64,000 bases of DNA, taken from NCBI GenBank assembly GCA_903900705.1, contig CAIUOG010000033.1, positions 1-64,000 of the forward strand. Reading direction: 5' to 3'. This document shows positions 56,997 to 64,000 of the stretch, piece by piece. The notes below the pieces were generated by a model that was not told the DNA's origin, made no database searches, and worked only from the letters and a program-made list of their open reading frames with translations. Numbering within the stretch: the stretch's first letter is position 1; every line of letters begins with the position of its first letter. The translations under genes and the position numbers were made by a program. The stretch comes from an uncultured Acidobacteriia bacterium (GTDB lineage Bacteria > Acidobacteriota > Terriglobia > Bryobacterales > Bryobacteraceae).

Positions 56997-59141
56997 ATGA
57001 GAGCGAACCGACGAGAGTTCCTGGCGGCAATGGCGGCATCCACTCAGCTTGTCCGAGGCGCGGAGCCCGAGGGGGACTGGTATTCCCGTCCGATGCGCTG
57101 GTTCCAACTGGCCTTTGTGGAAGACGACCCCGGCCGCTATAGTCCGACCTTCTGGCTGGATTACTTCAAGCGGATTCACGCTGATGCGGCGTGCCTGTCC
57201 GCGGGTGGCTGCGTGGCGTTTTATCCCACTGAAATCCCGCTGCACTATAAGAGCCGTTTTCTGGGCAACTCCGACCCCTTCGGGGAGATGGTCGCAGGCT
57301 GCCGCAAGCTGGGCATGAACGTGATTGCGCGGACCGATCCGCACGCGGCGCATCAGGACGTTTACGAGGCGCATCCCGCATGGATAGCGGTGGATGCCGA
57401 AGGGAAGAAACGGCGTCACTGGGCCGACCCATCCCTGTGGGTGACCTGTGCTCTGGGGCCTTATAACTTCGGCTTCATGACGGACGTGACCATCGAAATT
57501 GTCAGGAAGTACAAGGTGGATGGCGTGTTCAGCAATCGCTGGGCGGGCTCCGGGATGTGTTACTGCGAAAGCTGCCGGTACCTGTTCCATGAATACTGCG
57601 GCAAGGATCTGCCGCGCACAGCGAACCCGCTCGATCCGGCGCGGCGGCAATACATTGTGTGGCGTGAACAGCGCCTGTTCGATTTATGGCGGCTTTGGGA
57701 TACCGAAATCCGCAAGGTGAATCCGAACGCGGCTTTTCTTGCCAACGCGGGTGGTGGCGCGCTGAGCGATCTCGACATGAAAACCATTGGCACGCTGGCG
57801 CCCACGCTCTTTGCCGACCGGCAGGCCCGGCACGGTCTGATGCCCCCGTGGGCTAACGGGAAGAACGGCAAAGAGTACGCAGCCACCATGGAGAATAAGC
57901 CCATCGGCGGGATTGTCAGCGTGGGCGTGGAAGAAGCTTATCGCTGGAAGGATTCGGTGCAGAGCGGCGATGAGATTCGCCTGTGGCTGGCGGATGGCGC
58001 GGCCCACAACCTGCGCCCGTGGATCACAAAATTCAATGCGAAGCCGATTGACCGGCGCTGGCTGCCGGTGGTGGAGGAATTCTATAACTGGCACTACCGC
58101 AATGAGCAATACCTGCGGAATGAGAAGTCCCTGGCTGAAACCGCGATGGTCTATTCACAGCAGACGGCGGCTTATTACGGCCCAAAGGTGGAAGACCATG
58201 CGCTGGGTTACTATCAGGCGCTGGTGGAAGGCCGGGTGCCGTTCGACATGGCGCATGACCTGCTGCTCGATGAGGAGCACATCGGCCGCTACCGCACGCT
58301 GATTCTGCCCAACCTGGCGGCGCTGAGCGACCGGCAATGCAGTCAGATCACGGAGTTCGTGCGCAATGGCGGCGGAGTGGTGGCGACGCATGAGACCTCG
58401 CTTTATGACGAATGGGGAGTGAAGCGGAAGGATTTCGGGCTGGCGGAATTATTCGGCGCATCGTTCGAAGGGAAGATCGACACTCAACTGCACAATTCCT
58501 ATCTCACGATTGAGGAAGCCGCAGGAAAACAGCACCCGCTGACGAAGGGCCTGGAAAATGCCACCCGCATCATCAACGGCGTGAACTGGGTACATGTGAA
58601 GGCGACGCGACCGCTGGCAGCGAACCCGGTGACGCTGGTGCCTTCTTACCCGGACCTTCCCATGGAAGAGGTCTTCATGCGGACGCCGCATTCGGACATT
58701 CCCGGCGTCTATGCGCGCGAGTTCGGCAAGGGCCGCGTGGTGTATTTTCCGTTCGACCTGGACCGAACGTTTTGGGACGTTCTTGCGCCGGATCACGGTC
58801 TGCTGCTGCGCAATGCCGTGGCCTGGGTCAATCGCGTGGAGCAACCGCTGACGGTGACCGGCAAGGGCATGCTGGATGTGTCTCTCTGGCAGCAGAAGGG
58901 TTCCATTACGGCCCACCTGGTGAACCTGACTAATCCCATGATGATGAAGGGCCCGGTACGCGAACTGATCCCATCGCCGCCGCAAAAAGTTCGCGTGCGG
59001 GTGCCAAAAGGCAGACAGGTGAAAGCCGTACATTTTCTGGTGAGCAGGGCGATTCCCCGGCATCAGACAGCGAACGGCTTCCTCGAAGTGGACGTGCCGG
59101 CAATCGAACTGCACGAGGCAGTGGCGATCGACCTGGCCTGA
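56997..59141 (+). CDS. Tat-signal glycoside-hydrolase-like protein with beta-galactosidase trimerisation-like domain
   Basis: MRANRREFLAAMAAS Tat-like signal; barrel-like region (GMNVIARTDPHAAHQDVYEAHPAWIAVDAEG) and GATase1-like region (LILPNLAALSDRQCSQITEFVRNGGGVVATHETSLYDEWG). Confidence 0.8.
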   Translation: MRANRREFLAAMAASTQLVRGAEPEGDWYSRPMRWFQLAFVEDDPGRYSPTFWLDYFKRIHADAACLSAGGCVAFYPTEIPLHYKSRFLGNSDPFGEMVAGCRKLGMNVIARTDPHAAHQDVYEAHPAWIAVDAEGKKRRHWADPSLWVTCALGPYNFGFMTDVTIEIVRKYKVDGVFSNRWAGSGMCYCESCRYLFHEYCGKDLPRTANPLDPARRQYIVWREQRLFDLWRLWDTEIRKVNPNAAFLANAGGGALSDLDMKTIGTLAPTLFADRQARHGLMPPWANGKNGKEYAATMENKPIGGIVSVGVEEAYRWKDSVQSGDEIRLWLADGAAHNLRPWITKFNAKPIDRRWLPVVEEFYNWHYRNEQYLRNEKSLAETAMVYSQQTAAYYGPKVEDHALGYYQALVEGRVPFDMAHDLLLDEEHIGRYRTLILPNLAALSDRQCSQITEFVRNGGGVVATHETSLYDEWGVKRKDFGLAELFGASFEGKIDTQLHNSYLTIEEAAGKQHPLTKGLENATRIINGVNWVHVKATRPLAANPVTLVPSYPDLPMEEVFMRTPHSDIPGVYAREFGKGRVVYFPFDLDRTFWDVLAPDHGLLLRNAVAWVNRVEQPLTVTGKGMLDVSLWQQKGSITAHLVNLTNPMMMKGPVRELIPSPPQKVRVRVPKGRQVKAVHFLVSRAIPRHQTANGFLEVDVPAIELHEAVAIDLA

Positions 59142-59142
59142 G

Positions 59143-60714
59143 TTATGCCCTTGTCGCGACGAACTCGGCTTTGCCGTATTCGGCGAGGGTGACGGTGCCT
59201 TTGATGGTGTTGCCTTCGGCCGTACCGGTGAAGTTGAAGCTCAGGGACGTGCCCTGAATCTTCTGAGAACTCCGAATGGTGACGGTTTTACCTTCCACCG
59301 CACCCGTAAGATTGCCGGCGATGGTGTCGCCGCGGTGCATGCCGTAGAGCTTGCCGTCCGGGTTCTGGCCGAGCGTGAAGCCATGCGTGGCGGCGCCGGA
59401 GAGGAACTTAAGCGCCACGGTCCAGGTACCGGTCACGTTGGCATCCGGCGCGGGGATCACCGGGGTATCGAACTTTGGAGGATTGGCGAGGATCTTATGA
59501 ATGGCCTCGGCCGCGATCTTGTAATCACCGGGCTGCATCATGTAGGGCATGATGCGGATATTGGTGGGGCGTGACATGTCGCGCCGGTTGCCGCTGGAAC
59601 CGGCGATCACGATGCGCGGCGTGCCATTGAGCAGCAGAGCTTCCACTTCCGGGCCCGTGATGCCGAGTTTTTTCGGATCCCAGTTGAGTTGCAGCACGGG
59701 GGCATGGTTGGAGAGATCTTCGGGCTGGTGGATTTCCTTCGTCACTCCGGGCACCTTCATGGCTTCGGTGGAAATGTGATCGAGCCAGGATTCCCATTCC
59801 TTCCACTCCGCGTCATGGTCGCGCTTCACCCACATTTCGACGGCCGCCAGCATCCCCATGATTTCTTCCTTGCCCACCTTCATGGAGCGCCCGAAAGCAT
59901 GGTGCGGGGCGCTGCATACCCAGGCGGTCTGTAAAAGGTCCTTCTGGCCGAGCAGCAGGCCGGCGGCCTGCGGTCCACGCAGACACTTGCCGCCGCTGTA
60001 GGCAACCATGGTGGCGCCATTCTTCAGGTGGATATTGGGGATTTTGAGTTCTTCCGCGGCCGCGTCGATGATGACCGGGATGTTGTGCTTCTTCGCGATG
60101 GCACAGGCGTTGGGGATGGAAAGCTCGCCCTTCTCCGCAGCCGGTCCGGACATGATCATCACCATGGCGGTTTTCTTGTTGATGGCGGCTTCGAACTCGG
60201 CGGCGGTTTCAACTTCGATCATCTTCACGCCGGTCATGCGGACCGCGTGGTCATAGACGTTACGCGCGTATCGGGGGACGATCACCTCGTTCTTCATGCC
60301 CGTGAGGTCCGGCATGCGCTGCATCTTTTCGGGGTCGCCACCGGTGATACAAGCCGCGGTGGCGTGGGCCAGCGCGGCGGCGCAACCGTTGGTCACGATG
60401 CCCCATTCCGCCTGGGTGAGTTCGGCGAGGCGCTTGCCGACCGCTTCCATCAGTTCGTCCATGTGGACGTAGGAATGGGAGGCCAGTTCCATGGCTTTTT
60501 TCACTTCCGGCAGCGACTGCGAGCCGGTGATGATGGTGAATGTACCCCGGCAGTTGACGATCGGTTTCACACCGATGGATTCGTAGAGGTGGTTCGGGCT
60601 CAGTTCGAGCGGCGCGGCGACGGCGGGCACATCCGGCAGTGCCAGGGCTTCGGCGGCGGCGATGGCAGCGGTGGTGCGGAAAAGACTCCGGCGGGTCAGT
60701 TTCGAACGGGACAT
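59143..60714 (-). CDS. Tat-signal SelA-like PLP-dependent enzyme with C-terminal beta-rich domain
   Basis: TRRSLFRTTAAIAAAEALA signal; GIVTNGCAAALAHATAACITG and YSGGKCLRGPQAAGLLLG (PLP-lysine region); extra C-terminal domain GTWTVALKFLSGAATHGFTLGQNPDGKLYG... Confidence 0.88.
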   Translation of the reverse strand: MSRSKLTRRSLFRTTAAIAAAEALALPDVPAVAAPLELSPNHLYESIGVKPIVNCRGTFTIITGSQSLPEVKKAMELASHSYVHMDELMEAVGKRLAELTQAEWGIVTNGCAAALAHATAACITGGDPEKMQRMPDLTGMKNEVIVPRYARNVYDHAVRMTGVKMIEVETAAEFEAAINKKTAMVMIMSGPAAEKGELSIPNACAIAKKHNIPVIIDAAAEELKIPNIHLKNGATMVAYSGGKCLRGPQAAGLLLGQKDLLQTAWVCSAPHHAFGRSMKVGKEEIMGMLAAVEMWVKRDHDAEWKEWESWLDHISTEAMKVPGVTKEIHQPEDLSNHAPVLQLNWDPKKLGITGPEVEALLLNGTPRIVIAGSSGNRRDMSRPTNIRIMPYMMQPGDYKIAAEAIHKILANPPKFDTPVIPAPDANVTGTWTVALKFLSGAATHGFTLGQNPDGKLYGMHRGDTIAGNLTGAVEGKTVTIRSSQKIQGTSLSFNFTGTAEGNTIKGTVTLAEYGKAEFVATRA

Positions 60715-60771
60715 GAATACCTCTCATGTCGATGCTATGACTTTTTGACGAGGTTGGTCAATTCCGGGGCG

Positions 60772-61485
60772 CTAATCCGCAATAATCAGTTCGCCCGGCA
60801 GAATCGGGCGGGTACGGGGCAGCAAGCCGAGTGAAGAGCAAATCCCCAGCGCCACCAGTGCCGCCACATAGACCACCAGCTTGATGACGTCCGCCGTGTG
60901 GGTGCGCGGCAGCAACTTCCACAGAATCATGAGCAGCGTCTGTGCAAGCGTGACAGCCCACACCGAACCATAGAAATACCGGCGTTCCGTGCCTTCCCCC
61001 TGCGTGGAGCGGCGCACGCGGGGCAGAATCCCCAGCGCCCCCAGCAGCACCATCGTGCCGTAGAGCGGGAAGTAGGCGTAGTGGTAGATCTGTTTGAGAT
61101 ACCAGCCGCCGGTGACTACTGCCACAACCAGACCGGCCAGGTTGAGGGTGGCGAACGTGACCACATCGGCCCAGGCGAACGTGTAGCAGACCTTGCGGTA
61201 CAGCGGGTTCGGGCGGTCTTCGGTGAACTTCAGGATGTAGGGCTTTGGTTCCACCCCGGGCAACTGCGCGTAGAGCGCGGCGATGCCGGTGCCGAGCATG
61301 ACGGCTGCGAGCCAGGCCATATTGCCGGGCCCGGGGCCCTTGGCGAACAGATCGAACGTGAGGGGACCGGGAGCGAGAAAAAACACCCAGATCCAGAGCG
61401 GCCAGTGCAGGACCCTGTAGTAGCCCTTGTTGCGCTGGCGCATTTTCTTTTTGTCAGCGTATTCGACACGAACGGGGGTCAACAT
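60772..61485 (-). CDS. Multi-pass membrane protein of unknown function
   Basis: Several hydrophobic segments (WLAAVMLGTGIAALYA, VTFATLNLAGLVVAVVTGGWYL, LVVYVAALVALGICSSLGLL). Confidence 0.65.
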   Translation of the reverse strand: MLTPVRVEYADKKKMRQRNKGYYRVLHWPLWIWVFFLAPGPLTFDLFAKGPGPGNMAWLAAVMLGTGIAALYAQLPGVEPKPYILKFTEDRPNPLYRKVCYTFAWADVVTFATLNLAGLVVAVVTGGWYLKQIYHYAYFPLYGTMVLLGALGILPRVRRSTQGEGTERRYFYGSVWAVTLAQTLLMILWKLLPRTHTADVIKLVVYVAALVALGICSSLGLLPRTRPILPGELIIAD

Positions 61486-61497
61486 CTCCTGTATAGA

Positions 61498-62382
61498 TTA
61501 ACGCGATGCCACCGGGTGATCCCGGTCAGTTCCCTGAATGACGACACGATATTGAAAATGCAGCGATTCGCCGCGAGGCAGAGTGCGGGATCCGTTGGCG
61601 TTTTTGTCGCCCGTAAAGTCCCGGACTCCGAAGGGATTCGCGGCAAAGAGACCATACTCGCGCACGTGCCAGTACGTGGGGTAGGAGGGGTTGCCCGGCT
61701 GGTCGAAGATCGTCACGGACAGAGGCTCACCGCCGACGCTTCCGGAGAAGGTGAACGACTCGCCACGCTTGCCCCAGCACTCCTTCTCGCCGTGGCAACC
61801 GTTGGAACCGCTGAGGTGGTCCAGTCCGGGGGCCAGGCGGATGTTGAACATGCCCTCTTTCGTGTCGCCAAACACCGCCTGCTGTTCGGCGCGGAGCGTG
61901 ATGTCGAAATCAATTGCGCGCAGGCCGGGCGAGGCGGAAAAGGTCATGGTGCGTTCTTCGGTCAGCAGCAGCTGGCCCTGGGGATCCAGCCATTCAAATT
62001 CCAGCTTCGCCACCCCTTTTACTCCATCTTTGGTACTGACCACGCGTTTGAGGCGAATGGAGCCGCTTTTGCTGTCGAGCTGCGTTTTGTCGCTCGCCCA
62101 GAAGTTATAGCCATTCACATCGGCGTAGGTGAACGATAGGCCCTGGTGGTGCGGGTGATCCTTCTTCTCGCCGGGGACGTCCGCCATGGGGTACTGCCGC
62201 GTCACGATCTTTCCGGTGGCGGAGCGCAGGGGATGCAGGTAGGGCTTCCGAACATCGGGCCCATAGAACAGGTCGGTATAGGGTTTCCCATCGATCTCAA
62301 CGGAAAGACGGTCGGGAAACTGATGAAAACGGACCTCCGCGGTCAGCAGGGCGGGCAAGAGCAACAGCAGAACGCTTTTCAT
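61498..62382 (-). CDS. PmoA/DUF6807-family secreted protein
   Basis: YTDLFYGPDVRKPYLHPLRSATGKIVTRQYPM...DHPHHQGLSFTYADVNGYNFW; GVRDFTGDKN. Confidence 0.85.
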   Translation of the reverse strand: MKSVLLLLLPALLTAEVRFHQFPDRLSVEIDGKPYTDLFYGPDVRKPYLHPLRSATGKIVTRQYPMADVPGEKKDHPHHQGLSFTYADVNGYNFWASDKTQLDSKSGSIRLKRVVSTKDGVKGVAKLEFEWLDPQGQLLLTEERTMTFSASPGLRAIDFDITLRAEQQAVFGDTKEGMFNIRLAPGLDHLSGSNGCHGEKECWGKRGESFTFSGSVGGEPLSVTIFDQPGNPSYPTYWHVREYGLFAANPFGVRDFTGDKNANGSRTLPRGESLHFQYRVVIQGTDRDHPVASR

Positions 62383-62945
62383 TCGGAATCTTCCTCTTCG
62401 GCCGGCGCGTCTTCCAGCAGTTCCGGTCGGGCCGCCAGCCGTTTCAGGGCGGTCAGGGCGCCGCCCGAACTAAAGCCTGCCCGGCGTAACCGGCGATAGG
62501 CGCGGGCCAGTTCCTTTTCGTCCTCAATCCTGCCCCTTGCGAAGAGGGATGGCATGCGCCGCTCGATGAAGGCATCGACCATCTCCGCCTCGCTTTTGCC
62601 GTCAAAGGCCTGTTCCACGACCTTCTCGGCGAGGTTTGGGGTAATGCGACGCGACCGAAGATCGCTCAGCACCCGCATGCGTCCGAAACCGTCATTTTCC
62701 ATCCGGTAACTGGCGAAGCTTTCGGCAAAGCGTTCATCGTTCAGGTAGCCGATGTCCTTCAACCGATCGATCAGGGGATCGATCTCGTTGAGTTTTGCCG
62801 CCTTCGGCCGCAGTTTGCCCTTCAGTTCCTCTGTGGAACAGGCACGCTGCGCGAGGTACCGGACGGCATAGTCGAACAGTTCCTCGCCTTCCAGCTTCGC
62901 CGGGGCTTTGCGGAAGCCTTTCTTTGTCGCCTTCGGGAACGCCAT
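62379..62945 (-). CDS. recX: RecX-family regulatory protein
   Basis: LFDYAVRYLAQRACSTEELKGKLRPKA...IDRLKDIGYLNDERFAESFASYRM. Confidence 0.88.
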   Translation of the reverse strand: MAFPKATKKGFRKAPAKLEGEELFDYAVRYLAQRACSTEELKGKLRPKAAKLNEIDPLIDRLKDIGYLNDERFAESFASYRMENDGFGRMRVLSDLRSRRITPNLAEKVVEQAFDGKSEAEMVDAFIERRMPSLFARGRIEDEKELARAYRRLRRAGFSSGGALTALKRLAARPELLEDAPAEEEDSE

Positions 62946-63051
62946 AGGGATGATGAAGAGAAGTTTATCGCGGTTGTCGCAGTATACTGTGAATGACTCC
63001 GGCTCCTCGTTTTTTGAAGCGGCGAGGGCCCGTCAGAAGGAGCTTACAACT

Positions 63052-63363
63052 ATGAACAGAGATGGATTGGCAAATTTTCTTTTAGGTCTGGGAATCGGCG
63101 TCGGCCTTGGTATGTTGTTCGCTCCGAAGTCCGGGGAAGAGACCCGTGGCCTGATTCTGGAGAAAGCAGACGAAGGCAAGGAATATCTGAAGAAACAGAG
63201 CGCGGACCTGCGTGAAAACGCGGGTGAAATCGCGACGGACCTGCTGGACAAGAGCCGGGATATCATTGCCCGTCAGAAGGATACCCTCAATGACGCGATT
63301 CAGGCCGGCAAGCAGGCTTACCGTGAAAAGGTCGAGGGAACTGCGCCCGGCCAGCCGGCGTAA
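63052..63363 (+). CDS. YtxH-like protein
   Basis: ANFLLGLGIGVGLGMLFAPKSGEETRGLILEKADEGKEYLKKQS. Confidence 0.85.
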   Translation: MNRDGLANFLLGLGIGVGLGMLFAPKSGEETRGLILEKADEGKEYLKKQSADLRENAGEIATDLLDKSRDIIARQKDTLNDAIQAGKQAYREKVEGTAPGQPA

Positions 63364-63399
63364 ATCATAAAGGAAAGCACCCTCAGGAAAGCAGGCGCA

Positions 63400-63948
63400 A
63401 TGCCGGAAGAAACGTTTCGCTGGGTAATCACGGGAGCTGTCGCAATTTCGACTCTCTGCATTTTCATAATGGCCGTCGTGTCGATTGGTATCTTTCGCGC
63501 CGTAACGAAAATGCAGGCTAAGGTGGACAGCGTCTCGGATCGTGTTGAGCCTCTGATCGATACGGTACGGAAGCTCACGGACGAGAATGCCCCGAAGGTT
63601 TCCGGCATTGCGGACCGCGCGGTGGAGATCGCGAACAAGGCGGTGGCGATTGCGGACAACGCCAGGGATATCTCCGACGTGGCCCGCGAACAGGCGCACC
63701 GCTTTTCTGAAGTGGGGAACGACATCGCTGAGCGCACCATGGCGCAGGTGGCACGCGCGGACGAGGTAGTGGACGAGACGCTGCACCGGGTGCAGGACGC
63801 CGGTTCGGGCATGAAGGAAGCAATGATGAAGCCGGTTCGCGAGGCCAGCGGCGTGGTGGCGGGGCTGAAGGCCGCGGTCTCCACTTATGCGGCCGGACAG
63901 CGCCCTGACATCGGCAAAGTCACGCAGGACGAAGAGATGTTTATCTGA
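63400..63948 (+). CDS. Membrane-anchored coiled-coil-like protein (DUF948-like)
   Basis: N-terminal TM (ITGAVAISTLCIFIMAVVSIGIFRAV) and long amphipathic helix; follows YtxH gene. Confidence 0.6.
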   Translation: MPEETFRWVITGAVAISTLCIFIMAVVSIGIFRAVTKMQAKVDSVSDRVEPLIDTVRKLTDENAPKVSGIADRAVEIANKAVAIADNARDISDVAREQAHRFSEVGNDIAERTMAQVARADEVVDETLHRVQDAGSGMKEAMMKPVREASGVVAGLKAAVSTYAAGQRPDIGKVTQDEEMFI

Positions 63949-64000
63949 TGGCTAAACTGGCGCTGGTATACGGAGTCCGGCTGCTGCCGGGCGAGGAACT
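63948..64000 (+). CDS. Start of an unidentified CDS truncated by the window edge
   Basis: TGATG overlap with previous stop; MAKLALVYGVRLLPGEE... Confidence 0.4.
   Translation, partial: MAKLALVYGVRLLPGEE

Noticed and set aside
1-64000. CRISPR arrays, tRNA/rRNA, IS elements, prophage, classic defence systems
   Set aside because: No repeat-spacer pattern, transposase, integrase, capsid or recognisable defence operon seen; the SNF2/SWIM pair alone is not sufficient to call one.

Overview
GC-rich bacterial chromosome segment. Gene content (PSD1/DUF1549-DUF1553 cytochrome, Oar-like TonB receptor with carboxypeptidase-regulatory N-terminus, many secreted hydrolases) suggests Acidobacteria/Bryobacterales, but this is inference. 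It is densely coding, and I saw no phage, transposase, tRNA, rRNA or CRISPR. Main modules: tandem YVTN propellers; a urea/guanidine carboxylase + allophanate hydrolase + two DUF1989 proteins operon divergent from an ABC transporter; amidohydrolase-RidA-Trx-SNF2-SWIM operon; CpaE/TadZ-like, REC-PilZ and LuxR regulators; HD-GYP/GAF/GGDEF gene coupled to a peptide-type ABC transporter; sigma54 activator/AAA ATPase/PilZ; SpeA; Pnt transhydrogenase divergent from a GltD-like + 2-oxoacid:ferredoxin oxidoreductase module; a TonB receptor split by a frameshift; RecX/DUF6807; YtxH. The most notable item is absent from the supplied ORF track: a 42-aa double-glycine-leader peptide gene (56752..56880, minus) whose TGA stop overlaps the TTG start of a SAM methyltransferase, followed by a small Cys-containing protein and a strong terminator. 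It looks like a compact RiPP-like operon. A second untracked small ORF (22686..22805, plus) exactly bridges two regulator genes with ATGA overlaps at both ends.
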